DNA from: Scleromatobacter sp964418745
GTDB taxonomy: Bacteria; Pseudomonadota; Gammaproteobacteria; Burkholderiales; Burkholderiaceae_C
NCBI GenBank assembly: GCA_964418745.1
Contig: CAYQMX010000020.1
Span: 1 to 64,000 of the forward strand
Direction of reading: 5' to 3'
Length of the DNA stretch: 64,000 bases
Position 1 is the first letter of the stretch. Each line of letters starts with the position of its first letter. Below, piece after piece: positions 7,704 through 15,873 of this stretch. Under the pieces are notes generated by a model. The model saw nothing but the letters and a program-made list of their open reading frames with translations. It had not been told where the DNA came from and did not search any database. The position numbers and the translations under genes were made by a program.

Positions 7704-9737
7704 TCAATCGACAGCGAGTTCGGCGGAGCCGGCCGCACGCCGCCAGGTGCGCACCGTGCCCCGCCCTGCCCGCTTGGCGTCGTAGCACGCCTCGTCGGCG
7801 GCCTCGAGCACCTGCTGGACGCTGGCGAACGTGGCGTCGATGGCCACGATGCCGATGCTCGCGCCCACCGACAGCGTCTGCGCCTGCGCGCCGCTGCGCC
7901 AGTCGAGCCGGTGCTCGGCCACCAGCGCGCAGATGCCGGCGGCGATGCGCTCGGCCGCGTGGGTGTCGCAGCCGCGCAGCAGCACGGCGAACTCGTCGCC
8001 GCCGATGCGTGCGACGGTGTCGTGGGCGCGGGCGCGGTGCAGCAGGATGGCGGCGATGTTCTTCAGCAGCACGTCGCCCGCGGCGTGGCCGCTGCTGTCG
8101 TTGACGGCCTTGAAGCGATCCAGGTCGATGAACAGCGCTGCCGCGGGCGACTCGTCGGCGCGCATCGCCAGCTCCTCGGCCAGGCGCAGCTCGAACTCGC
8201 GCCGGTTGACCAGTCCGGTCAGCTCGTCGTGCGACGCCGACCACGACAGCTGCTCCCGATGGCGGCGGCTCTCGGTGACGTCCGTGAAGATCCAGATCGC
8301 GCCGGCGTCGGGGTCGCCGGCGCGCACGGCCGCCCCCTGCAGCCGGGCCCAGAAGCGGGTGGAATCGGCGCGCACCAGTTCGCGCTCCGCGTCGCAGGTG
8401 CCGCCGGAGTCGAAGATCTCGGTGGCCAGCTGCAGGAACGACCGGTGGGCCCCGTCCGACGGCGAGATCACGTGGGTCTCCATGCCCCGCACCTGCACGC
8501 TGTCGTAGCCGAACAGGCGCGCGAACTGGTCGCTCACCAGCTCGAAGCGGCCGCGCCGCGTGAACGCGATGCCCACCGGGGCGTTGGCCATGACGGCGCG
8601 CATCTTCTCCAGCAGCTCGTCGCTGGTCTTTCGCATCGCCGCCTTCTGGCCCAGCACGTACTGGAACACGCGGGCCAGCTCGCCGAGCTCGCCGCCGGCG
8701 CGCGGCCACGGATCCTGGGCCGCGAAGCCCTCGTCGAGCAGGCGCAGCGCGCGCCGCTCGAGCTGGCGCAGCGGGCGCAGCAGCGCCAGCATCACCAGCA
8801 GGATGATCAGGCCGCCGGCCACCGCCACGACCGAGCCGATGCGGATCGCCTGCAGGCGCCCGGCGCTCGGGCCGCCCAGCAGCAGCTCGGCCGGGGCGCT
8901 GCGCATCACGACCCAGTCGGCATCGGCCACGCCGGCCGTGGCGACGATGTCGTCGCCGATGCGGTGCGCCGAGCCCTGCGGCTCGATCGGCTGGCCTTCG
9001 GCCTTCCAGCGCGCCACCACGCCGGCGAAGTGGGGCAACGCGGCCGCGTTGCGCATCACCCAGGACGGATCCCGGTGCGAGACGATGGTGCCGTCGGCGT
9101 CGGTGACGAGGGTGGTCACCGGGTCGTGGTCGTCCATCGCCGGGCGCGTCAGGTCGTTGAGCAGCGTGTTGGACGACAGCTTCATGCCGCCGATCAGGAT
9201 CGCCGCGATGCGGCCCTCGCGGTCGAACAGCGGCATCGTCATCACGAACATCGGCGTGCCGCTGGTGCGGCTGACGCCAGGCTGCGAGATCACCGGGCGG
9301 CGCTCGCGCACGGTGCGGCGGATGTAGGCGCGATCGGCGGCGGCGATGGCGGTGGCGCGCACGCCGCCGTCCTCGGCCACGGCGATCAGGCGCAGGCCGG
9401 CATCGGCGATGAAGACGCTGTCGAACAGGCTGCGCAGCACCTGCTGCCGGTCGAGGAAGTCGGCCACCGCCGCCGGCTGGCCCAGCCGGTCGACGGGCAA
9501 CTGGGCGGAGGCGGCGCGCAAGGCCTTCTGCAGCGACACGATCTTGGCCGACAGCACGATGGCGATGCGCTCGGCGTTGGCCACCTCGGAGTCGAGCGCC
9601 GCGCGCTGGCTGCGCTGCTCCATGGCCTGCAGCACCAGCACCACCGTGAGGGCGACGCTGGCGGCGATCAGCACCAGGCTCGCCAGGGCGAGCCGCAGCT
9701 TGAGCGAGCCGGCGAGGGCATGCAGGCGGCGGAACAC
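7704..9737 (-). CDS. Membrane diguanylate cyclase with dCache, PAS and GGDEF domains
   Basis: A 677-aa predicted c-di-GMP synthase. An N-terminal TM helix (about residues 16-36) and a second one (about 300-322) flank a periplasmic dCache-like sensor that contains a typical beta-strand pattern (RRPVISQPGVSRTSGTPMFV). A linker and PAS domain (MANAPVGIAFTRRGRFELVS onward) follow. The GGDEF domain carries an intact active site (GGDEF, residues 579-583). An inhibitory I-site RxxD (RAHD) is spaced five residues upstream, so the enzyme should be active and product-inhibited. It is 100 bp downstream of the c-di-GMP receptor gene ycgR on the same strand, suggesting that the pair controls flagellar braking. 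The ligand is unknown. Confidence 0.9.
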   Translation of the reverse strand: MFRRLHALAGSLKLRLALASLVLIAASVALTVVLVLQAMEQRSQRAALDSEVANAERIAIVLSAKIVSLQKALRAASAQLPVDRLGQPAAVADFLDRQQVLRSLFDSVFIADAGLRLIAVAEDGGVRATAIAAADRAYIRRTVRERRPVISQPGVSRTSGTPMFVMTMPLFDREGRIAAILIGGMKLSSNTLLNDLTRPAMDDHDPVTTLVTDADGTIVSHRDPSWVMRNAAALPHFAGVVARWKAEGQPIEPQGSAHRIGDDIVATAGVADADWVVMRSAPAELLLGGPSAGRLQAIRIGSVVAVAGGLIILLVMLALLRPLRQLERRALRLLDEGFAAQDPWPRAGGELGELARVFQYVLGQKAAMRKTSDELLEKMRAVMANAPVGIAFTRRGRFELVSDQFARLFGYDSVQVRGMETHVISPSDGAHRSFLQLATEIFDSGGTCDAERELVRADSTRFWARLQGAAVRAGDPDAGAIWIFTDVTESRRHREQLSWSASHDELTGLVNRREFELRLAEELAMRADESPAAALFIDLDRFKAVNDSSGHAAGDVLLKNIAAILLHRARAHDTVARIGGDEFAVLLRGCDTHAAERIAAGICALVAEHRLDWRSGAQAQTLSVGASIGIVAIDATFASVQQVLEAADEACYDAKRAGRGTVRTWRRAAGSAELAVD

Positions 9738-9837
9738 GGAGGGGATGGCCTGGGAGAGTTCGAGTGCTGCCTGCGGACGCGCGTCCGGCGGCGGACACGG
9801 TGCCGGCTTCGCGTGGTCGCGAAGCGCGTCGGCGCCG

Positions 9838-10599
9838 CTACTCGTGGGACATCATTCGCCGACGCTTCTGCGTCTGGTCGATGTAGAGCTGCAACGCCCG
9901 CTGCGCCGCCGAGGTCATGCCGACGATCTCGCAGCCCAGGCGAACCGAACCGTTCTCGGCGCCGGTGGAGGTGACGTGGTGCAGCATCAGGCCGGCATCG
10001 ATCTGCGTCTCGGCGTCCAGCGACAGCCGCACGCCCTGGATCACGGCGCCGGGCTGCAGGTTGGGCACGTCGGCCGGGTGCAGCAGCGCGCAGCCGCCGA
10101 TGCTGACGTCGAGCACGCGCAGCGCCAGGCTCATGTCGGGAATGGACGGATGGCGGAACGAGGCCGTCGGCGACGTGCGCTCGATGGTGCGCACGCGGAA
10201 GGTGTTGCGGCGCTGGAAGCGGAACATCTCGCGCGGCAGGCGGGCCTGCAGCACGCTGGCCTTGTGGCCCTGCACCAGCACCAGGTCGCTGACGTCGAAC
10301 TGCACCTTTATGCGGTCGAGGTAGGCCACGGCCACGCATTCGTCGGCCTCGACGATGTCGTGCACGGCATGGGCCATCATGTCGGCCGTGAACGAGAGGC
10401 GGCCGGACGCGGAGTCCACCGTCCACAGCGTGGTGGTGTAGGCGCTGCCGTCGGAGGCGCTCAGGTTCAGCGGCACCACGTCGTCCATCAGCTGCTTGAG
10501 CAGCGCGCGGATCTCCCCGGAGGCGGTGACGCGGAACTCGGCGAGGGAATCGTCGGATCCCATCGCGTCGAGCGAAGCGGGGCGCGTGTCTTCGAACAT
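9838..10599 (-). CDS. ycgR: Flagellar brake protein YcgR (PilZ domain c-di-GMP receptor)
   Basis: A 253-aa YcgR-type protein that slows the motor when c-di-GMP rises. The N-terminal YcgR domain (about residues 20-120) is followed by a PilZ domain. Its c-di-GMP binding signatures are present: RRNTFR at about 130-135 (the RxxxR motif) and DVSIGG at 164-169 (the D/NxSxxG motif). It sits between fliT and the diguanylate cyclase on the same strand. The ATG at 10599 gives the normal length; an internal Met at residue 13 is an alternative. Confidence 0.92.
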   Translation of the reverse strand: MFEDTRPASLDAMGSDDSLAEFRVTASGEIRALLKQLMDDVVPLNLSASDGSAYTTTLWTVDSASGRLSFTADMMAHAVHDIVEADECVAVAYLDRIKVQFDVSDLVLVQGHKASVLQARLPREMFRFQRRNTFRVRTIERTSPTASFRHPSIPDMSLALRVLDVSIGGCALLHPADVPNLQPGAVIQGVRLSLDAETQIDAGLMLHHVTSTGAENGSVRLGCEIVGMTSAAQRALQLYIDQTQKRRRMMSHE

Positions 10600-10687
10600 G
10601 GTGGTCAGGGGCGTTGGGTTGTTCGCGAAGCGACGGATCGGTGCAGGCTCTCGGGAAGCGGGGGGTTCGCGACCCGGGCCGAACCGA

Positions 10688-10703
10688 GCCCCCCGCGGGG
10701 GGC
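10688..10703. repeat. GC-rich perfect palindrome between ycgR and fliT
   Basis: A 16-bp perfect palindrome (GCCCCCCG and its complement) within the 127-bp gap between fliT and ycgR. There is no T-run on either strand. It could be a Rho-independent stop of reduced strength for fliT, or a repeated extragenic palindrome; only this one copy is seen here. Confidence 0.4.
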
Positions 10704-10726
10704 GCGACCAGCGCGAGCGCGGGGGC

Positions 10727-11026
10727 TCAATGAAGCATGGTCGGGCGGCCGCCCATCATCTGGTCCAGGTCCTCGAGCCACGGCTCGGCCAGGTGGCGGA
10801 TCTCGGCGTCGTTCAGGAGGATTCGCTGCATGATGCGCGACTTCTCCTTGGCCTCGTTCTGCATCAGCTGGCTCGACTGGGCGGCATTCTTGAGCTGGGC
10901 GATCAGCACGGCGCAGGCGCCCTCGAGCTTGACCACCTCGTCCCAGTTGCCGGTGCGCGCGGCGGCGAGCATGTCGGCGCTGGCCTTCTCGATGGCCTCG
11001 TAGTAGTTGAGCAGCTTCGTACTCAT
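10727..11026 (-). CDS. fliT: Flagellar FliD chaperone FliT
   Basis: A 99-aa all-helical protein (MSTKLLNYYEAIEKASADM) fitting FliT, the export chaperone of the filament cap FliD and, in enterobacteria, an anti-FlhDC factor. The start at ATG 11026 is preceded by a purine-rich AGAAGA. It lies 32 bp after fliS, giving the canonical fliD-fliS-fliT order. Sequence conservation in this family is low, so the call depends on size, helicity and synteny. Confidence 0.85.
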   Translation of the reverse strand: MSTKLLNYYEAIEKASADMLAAARTGNWDEVVKLEGACAVLIAQLKNAAQSSQLMQNEAKEKSRIMQRILLNDAEIRHLAEPWLEDLDQMMGGRPTMLH

Positions 11027-11058
11027 GATCTTCTTCTGGGTGTAGGTGCTCGAGGTGT

Positions 11059-11493
11059 TCACAGGCCGGCCGCTTCCACCTGGGGGCCGATCGCGATCCA
11101 GGCGTCGCGCAGGGGTCCGATCAGGCGCACGCACTCGTCCAGCGCCGCCTCGTCGTTGCGCAGGTTGGCCTGCAGCAGGCGCAGCGCGACGTACGCGTAC
11201 AGCGAGTTCAGGTCCTCGGCCAGGCGACCGCCGGCCTCCAGGTTGAGGCCGGCCTTCAGGCCCTCCTCGACGATGCGGGCGGCGCGGCTGATGGCCTTGC
11301 CCTTGGCCTCGATCTGCCGGGCGCGCATCGCGCCGCGGGCCAGGACGATCGAGTCCATGAAGCCGTTGAACAGCAGCTCGATCAGCTTGTGGGCCGAGGC
11401 CGAGTTGACGCTGGTCTCGACGCCCACGCGCGCGTAGGCGTTGGCAAAGCCGTGGGAGCGTCCGAATGCAGAAGGGGTTGCGGCTGTGAACAT
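11059..11493 (-). CDS. fliS: Flagellin export chaperone FliS
   Basis: FliS (144 aa) binds the C terminus of flagellin and prevents premature polymerisation. Typical motifs are present: ANAYARVGVETSVNSASAHK (residues about 16-35), LIELLFNGFMDSI, and the helical KAISRAARIVEEGLKAGLN. The start at ATG 11493 (MFTAATPSAF) was chosen because longer readings run through the promoter region. A sigma-28-like promoter lies 48 bp upstream, so fliST can probably be transcribed separately from fliD. Confidence 0.96.
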   Translation of the reverse strand: MFTAATPSAFGRSHGFANAYARVGVETSVNSASAHKLIELLFNGFMDSIVLARGAMRARQIEAKGKAISRAARIVEEGLKAGLNLEAGGRLAEDLNSLYAYVALRLLQANLRNDEAALDECVRLIGPLRDAWIAIGPQVEAAGL

Positions 11494-11540
11494 GGTGGCG
11501 AGGTCGGGATGCGAGTCCGTTGTGTGTTCGTCTTGACTTG

Positions 11541-11568
11541 TTATCGGAAGTAGCGGCGTCGCTCTTGA
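11541..11568 (-). promoter_or_regulatory. Candidate sigma-28 (FliA) promoter for fliS-fliT
   Basis: On the minus strand TCAAGAGC (11568-11561), a 12-bp spacer and TCCGATAA (11548-11541) form a good match to the FliA -10 (7 of 8) and a TCAAG-type -35. The same TCAAG-type arrangement recurs before fliD, flagellins 2 and 3 and motA in this window. Predicted leader is about 41 nt. Confidence 0.6.
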
Positions 11569-11662
11569 AGTGGAACTGGCCGGTTTGCGCCCCCAAGTCG
11601 ATGCAAGCCTGGCGAAGGCCGCACGACAGGTGGGCAATCCGCCCGCGCGTCGCCGTCCATCT

Positions 11663-13165
11663 TCAGCCTGACTTCTGCATCAGCGCGACCTGCTGCGTGA
11701 CGTAGCTCGACAGCGCGCTCATCTTCGACATCGTCGTGTCCAGCGCCTGGTATTGCGCGGTCAGGCGCGCCTGCGTCGCGTCCAGGTGCGTCTGCATGTC
11801 GTCCTGCTGCTTCTGGTTGCGCGACAGCTCGCCCTGCAGGCCGCTCGTGCGGCTGTAGAGCGCGCCGTCGAGCGCCACCGCCTTGTCGCCCATGGCCGCG
11901 AAGCGCACCGCGATGCCCGTGTTGTCGCTGGTCGTGCCCTGCGTGGCGAACAGCTTCTGCAGCTCTTCGGGCTTGGACAGCGCGGCAGTGAGCTTGTTGT
12001 TGTTGCCGACCGCCAGCGTGCCGTCCTTCTGGACTGCGATGCCGATGTCGGACAGGCGTGCGAACACCGACGACGTGGTCGACGTCGTGTTGACCACGCC
12101 GCGCAACTGGTTCTGGAAGCCGATGATGGACGGGTCGCCGGTGAGGGGACCGTCCTTGCGCGCGGTGCCGGCTGCCACCGCCGTCCCCGCGTCGTACTTG
12201 GTCTGCAGCGAGATGTAGGACTGCAGGGCCGAATAGGCACTGACGAAGTCCGTGATCGCCTTCTGCATGGACGCCGTGTCGGCGGCCACGTTGACGTCGA
12301 TCGGGGAGTCGCTCTTCTTCAGCAGCGTCAGGGTCAGTCCGTCCGAGATGTTGCTGAGCTTGTTGGTGGCCGATTCGACCGCGATGCCGTTGACGGTGGC
12401 CTTGGCGTTGAGCGCGGACTGGTTGAGCGTGAGCTGCGAGCCGGCGGCGCCGGTGCTGCCGTCGAAGTTCAGCGCCGACAGGCCCGCCGCGGGGTTGCCG
12501 TCGTCGACGGTCTCGGCGGCGGTGATCTTGAAGCCGTTGGCCGCGCCCGTGACCGTCGAGCGCAGCGACAGGCGCGAGCCGTTGGCGTCGGTGATGATCG
12601 AGGCGGAAACGCCGGCGTTCGCCGCGTTGATCTTGTCGCGGATCGCACTGAGCGACGTGTCGCCGGCACCGATCGTGATGTCCACCGCGGTCGAGTTCGG
12701 TGCGTTGGCGAAGGTCGTGGTCGGCGGCGTGGCGCCGTCGGACGTGTAGGTGCCGAGCTGGATCGTCAGCGTGCCCGCGTTGAGCGCCGTGCCGGCCTGC
12801 ACCGTGGAGGTCACGGTCTGTCCCTGGGCAAGCTGCTGCACGCTCACGGCGTAGTCGCCGGCCGCCGCCACGCCGGTGGACGTGTCCGCCGACACGATCG
12901 TGGGGTCGGCGGAACTCGACGTGGTCTGCGTCCACAAGGTGGATGACGACAGCGCGCGCGCCTTGTCGGCCATCGTCGAGGTGAGGCTCTGGATCTGCCC
13001 GACGGCGGAAATCTCGGTCGTGACCGTGCTGGCCTTGTTCTGGAGCAAGGTGAGCGGCTGCGACTCCACCGCCATCAGGGACGAGATGATGCCCTTCACG
13101 TCGAGCCCGCTGCCGATGCCGGCGGAGCTGATGGAGCCCGTCGTGCTGCTCGTGGTGGTGGTCAT
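11663..13165 (-). CDS. fliD: Flagellar filament capping protein FliD
   Basis: FliD (500 aa, hook-associated protein 2) caps the growing filament and promotes flagellin polymerisation. The N-terminal signature is clear (SSAGIGSGLDVKGIISSLMA, residues about 13-32). The variable D2/D3 domains occupy the middle, and the C-terminal coiled coil has the pattern NQKQQDDMQTHLDATQARL, ending in LSSYVTQQVALMQKSG. The start was set at ATG 13165 (MTTTTSSTTG), which lies 20 nt after the predicted sigma-28 start; an upstream in-frame Met would lie within the promoter. Confidence 0.96.
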   Translation of the reverse strand: MTTTTSSTTGSISSAGIGSGLDVKGIISSLMAVESQPLTLLQNKASTVTTEISAVGQIQSLTSTMADKARALSSSTLWTQTTSSSADPTIVSADTSTGVAAAGDYAVSVQQLAQGQTVTSTVQAGTALNAGTLTIQLGTYTSDGATPPTTTFANAPNSTAVDITIGAGDTSLSAIRDKINAANAGVSASIITDANGSRLSLRSTVTGAANGFKITAAETVDDGNPAAGLSALNFDGSTGAAGSQLTLNQSALNAKATVNGIAVESATNKLSNISDGLTLTLLKKSDSPIDVNVAADTASMQKAITDFVSAYSALQSYISLQTKYDAGTAVAAGTARKDGPLTGDPSIIGFQNQLRGVVNTTSTTSSVFARLSDIGIAVQKDGTLAVGNNNKLTAALSKPEELQKLFATQGTTSDNTGIAVRFAAMGDKAVALDGALYSRTSGLQGELSRNQKQQDDMQTHLDATQARLTAQYQALDTTMSKMSALSSYVTQQVALMQKSG

Positions 13166-13191
13166 GGATTTCCTTGCGGTTCTTGAGCGAA

Positions 13192-13218
13192 CTATCGGCG
13201 CCTTGCGGACCTTCTTGA
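13192..13218 (-). promoter_or_regulatory. Candidate sigma-28 (FliA) promoter for fliD
   Basis: On the minus strand TCAAGAAG (13218-13211), an 11-bp spacer and GCCGATAG (13199-13192) are present. The -10 matches the consensus GCCGATAA at 7 of 8 positions. The predicted start, about 20 nt upstream of the fliD ATG, is well placed. Confidence 0.7.
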
Positions 13219-13416
13219 GGGGTCCGGCCGCCCGGAAAGCCTTCTGGACTCGCCGAAACACCCCGCTTTTCGTTCGATCGGATCCGTCGCGACAACGAGA
13301 AGGCGCGCCGCGCAGGCCTCGAGGACGGATCCTCGGGGGCTGCGGGGCGCGCCCGGATGTCGCGCCAGGCGAAGCCGATGACGGCCTTCGCGTCGCGCCA
13401 GCGCTCGTTGCGCGCT

Positions 13417-14268
13417 TCAGCCTTGCAGCAGCTTGAGAACCTGGTTCGGCAACTGGTTGGCCTGGGCCACCATCGCCGTGCCGGCCTGCTGCAGCACCTG
13501 GGCCCGGCTCATGTTGGCGGTTTCCGACGCGAAGTCGGCGTCCATGATCCGGCTGCGGGCGGCCGACTGGTTCTCGACGCCGGTCTGCAGGTTGGTGATG
13601 ATGGCGTCGAAGCGGCTCTGCGTGGCACCGAACGTCGCGCGCGTGTCGTTGACGTTGTCGAGCGCCTTGTCGATGTTGTCGATCACGGTGCCGATGGCGC
13701 CCGAGGTCGCCGACGCGTCGATCAGGGCCGTGGAGGTGTTCGTCACCGCCGTGATCGTGGCGTCCATGGCCATGTTGGACGTCGAGATCGTGATCGTGTC
13801 GTCGGCCGTCGTGTTCGCGCCGATCTGGAACGTCAGCGACGTCGCATCGGCACCGAGGATATGCTTGCCGTTGAAGGTCGTGCCGCCGAGGACGCGGCCG
13901 ATTTCCATCTGCAGCTGGGCGAATTCCTTGTTCAGCGAGTCCTTGTCCGACGAGCTGTTCGTGGAATTGCGCGACTGGATCGCCAGCTCGCGCATGCGCT
14001 GCAGCGCATTGCCGACCTGCGACAGCGCGCCTTCGGCCGTCTGCGACATCGAGATGCCGTCATTGGCGTTACGCACCGCCACGTTCATGCCGCGCACCTG
14101 GGCGTTCATGCGTTCGGCGATGGCCAGGCCGGCGGCGTCGTCCTTGGCGGAGTTGACGCGCAGGCCGGAGGACAGGCGCTGCATGGATGTCGCCAGGGAG
14201 CCCTGCGACATGTTGAGGTTGCGCTGCGCATTCAGCGAAGCAATGTTCGTATTGATCGTCAATGGCAT
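13417..14268 (-). CDS. fliC: Flagellin 1
   Basis: A 283-aa flagellin, the filament subunit. The N-terminal D0/D1 signature is MPLTINTNIASLNAQRNLNM and the C-terminal D0 is RAQVLQQAGTAMVAQANQLP. The variable D2/D3 domains are almost absent, so the protein is very short for a flagellin. The start at ATG 14268 follows a good Shine-Dalgarno (GGAG, 9 nt away); an upstream Met would add nine residues. It differs clearly from flagellins 2 and 3. Unlike theirs, its 425-bp upstream region shows no convincing sigma-28 promoter. Confidence 0.97.
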   Translation of the reverse strand: MPLTINTNIASLNAQRNLNMSQGSLATSMQRLSSGLRVNSAKDDAAGLAIAERMNAQVRGMNVAVRNANDGISMSQTAEGALSQVGNALQRMRELAIQSRNSTNSSSDKDSLNKEFAQLQMEIGRVLGGTTFNGKHILGADATSLTFQIGANTTADDTITISTSNMAMDATITAVTNTSTALIDASATSGAIGTVIDNIDKALDNVNDTRATFGATQSRFDAIITNLQTGVENQSAARSRIMDADFASETANMSRAQVLQQAGTAMVAQANQLPNQVLKLLQG

Positions 14269-14693
14269 GTGAATACTCCAGGACTCAGGCACAACCGGCG
14301 AAAGTGCCGGAACTCAGTTCGATGCGCGGCTGTCAGGCAGGCCTTGCGAGCCTCGCACCTCCAAGCCCGGTACTTGGTCACCCCGACTTGCTGCTCGACT
14401 GCGGGGGGGATCATCCTGTTCCCGCCGCCGTGCACGTTCATCGTCAGTGCTTCCGGACCGCGTTCCCCGCTTCTCATGGATTGAGGGAGACGTTGGATTG
14501 GATTGTGCGAATACTTGAGTGCGGGCAAATCACCGATATGAGGGCTCAAGTCCGGCCATTTCGCACCTGCGCCCCCCGGTCCGCCGCCCTGCTGGAAAGT
14601 GCCCGCCCATGAAGGAAGCCCCGCCGGCTTGCGCCTGGCGGGGCTTTCTACTGGTTGTGCGCCGGGGGTTGGCCCCGGCCGCTCTGGCGGCGA
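14269..14693. other. Intergenic region between flagellins 1 and 2
   Basis: 425 bp without a supported gene. It contains the flagellin 1 leader and the terminator hairpin of flagellin 2 (14616-14646). A weak sigma-28-like -35 (TCAAGTAT, 14518-14511 on the minus strand) has no matching -10. Short open frames here lack ribosome sites and family features. Confidence 0.6.
14616..14646. terminator. Hairpin terminator downstream of flagellin 2
   Basis: A perfect 10-bp stem (AAGCCCCGCC 14616-14625 with GGCGGGGCTT 14637-14646) with an 11-nt loop, 48 bp after the flagellin 2 stop. T-rich flanks occur on both sides, so it may act in both directions. Confidence 0.85.
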
Positions 14694-15539
14694 TCAGCGC
14701 AGCAGCGTCAGAACCTGCTGCGGCTGCTGGTTGGCCTGGGCGATCATCGCCGTGCCGGCCTGCTGCAGCACGTTGGCGCGGCTCATGTTCGCGGTTTCCG
14801 ACGCGAAGTCGGCGTCCATGATGCGGCTGCGCGCGGCCGACTGGTTCTCGACGCCCGACTGCAGGTTCGAGATGATCGAGTCGAAGCGGCTCTGCGTGGC
14901 ACCGAAGGTGGCGCGGGTGTCGTTGACGTCGTTGATCGCCTTGTCGATGTTGTCGATCACGGCGCCGATGGCGCCCGAGGTCGCCGAAGCGTCGATCTTG
15001 GCGGTGTTCGCCGTCACGGCCGTCATCGTCGTGTCGGTGGTCATGTTGGTCGTCGCGACCGACACCGTGTCGTCGGCCGTGGTGTTGGCACCGACCTGGA
15101 AGTTCAGCGTCGTCGCGTCGGCCCCGAGCATGTGCTTGCCGTTGAAGGTCGTGCCGCCGAGGACGCGGGTGATTTCCGACTGCAGCTGCGAGAACTCCTT
15201 GTTCAGCGAGTCCTTGTCCGACGAGCTGTTGGTGGAGTTGCGTGCCTGCACCGCCAGTTCGCGCATGCGCTGCAGCGAGTTGCCGACCTGGGCCAGCGCG
15301 CCGTCGGCGGTCTGGGCCAGCGAGATGCCGTCGTTGGAGTTGCGGATGGCGACGTTCATGCCGCGCACCTGCGAGTTCATCCGTTCGGCGATCGACAGGC
15401 CGGCGGCGTCGTCCTTCGACGAGTTGATGCGCAGACCCGACGACAGGCGCTGCATCGACGTCGCGAGCGACATCTGCGAGCCCGACAGGTTGCGCTGCGC
15501 GTCGATGGAGTTGATGTTGGTGTTGATCGAGAGAGTCAT
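14694..15539 (-). CDS. fliC: Flagellin 2
   Basis: A 281-aa flagellin (MTLSINTNINSIDAQRNLSG at the N terminus; AGTAMIAQANQQPQQVLTLL at the C terminus). It has minimal central domains. It differs from flagellin 3 at only about eight residues, all between about residues 130 and 205. A sigma-28-like promoter lies about 170 bp upstream, implying a long leader of about 165 nt. It is followed by a strong terminator. Confidence 0.97.
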   Translation of the reverse strand: MTLSINTNINSIDAQRNLSGSQMSLATSMQRLSSGLRINSSKDDAAGLSIAERMNSQVRGMNVAIRNSNDGISLAQTADGALAQVGNSLQRMRELAVQARNSTNSSSDKDSLNKEFSQLQSEITRVLGGTTFNGKHMLGADATTLNFQVGANTTADDTVSVATTNMTTDTTMTAVTANTAKIDASATSGAIGAVIDNIDKAINDVNDTRATFGATQSRFDSIISNLQSGVENQSAARSRIMDADFASETANMSRANVLQQAGTAMIAQANQQPQQVLTLLR

Positions 15540-15873
15540 GATGATTCCAGTTGGGTAGGTGACGATTGCAGTGGAAAGTCTCCGGCAAGAGCACTGGCGT
15601 TGTGTTGCCTAGCGCCAGGTGCTCCTTCGGTCTGCGCGGTGTTGTCTGTTCACCGCCAGGCCCTTGGCCACTCACCGGACCCAAGCTCGATTCGTGAGCC
15701 TGTTGCCTTGTTTATCGAGCGATCACCATCGGATCTTGAGCACTAAATGCATGCACGCCCGCCCGATTTCTCGAGAAGGCGTGCGGAGGAAAAGCGGGGG
15801 AATGCCACGGACGGCAGCGCGCGTGGCGAAGCCGTCCGGGCTGGCGCCCCGGAGGGCGCGGGCTGGCCGGGGA
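15540..15873. other. Intergenic region between flagellins 2 and 3
   Basis: 334 bp without a supported gene. It holds the flagellin 2 promoter (15712-15739) and its long untranslated leader, and the short 3' region of flagellin 3. Open frames crossing it on the plus strand are antisense to the flagellins. Confidence 0.6.
15712..15739 (-). promoter_or_regulatory. Candidate sigma-28 (FliA) promoter for flagellin 2
   Basis: On the minus strand TCAAGATC (15739-15732), a 12-bp spacer and CTCGATAA (15719-15712) are present. The last six bases of the -10 match GCCGATAA. Spacing equals that of the flagellin 3, fliS and motA elements. Confidence 0.6.

Noticed and set aside
13262..13416. GGATCCGTC/GACGGATCC inverted arms upstream of fliD
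   Set aside because: The arms are separated by about 40 bp without T-run or operator-like context; likely chance.
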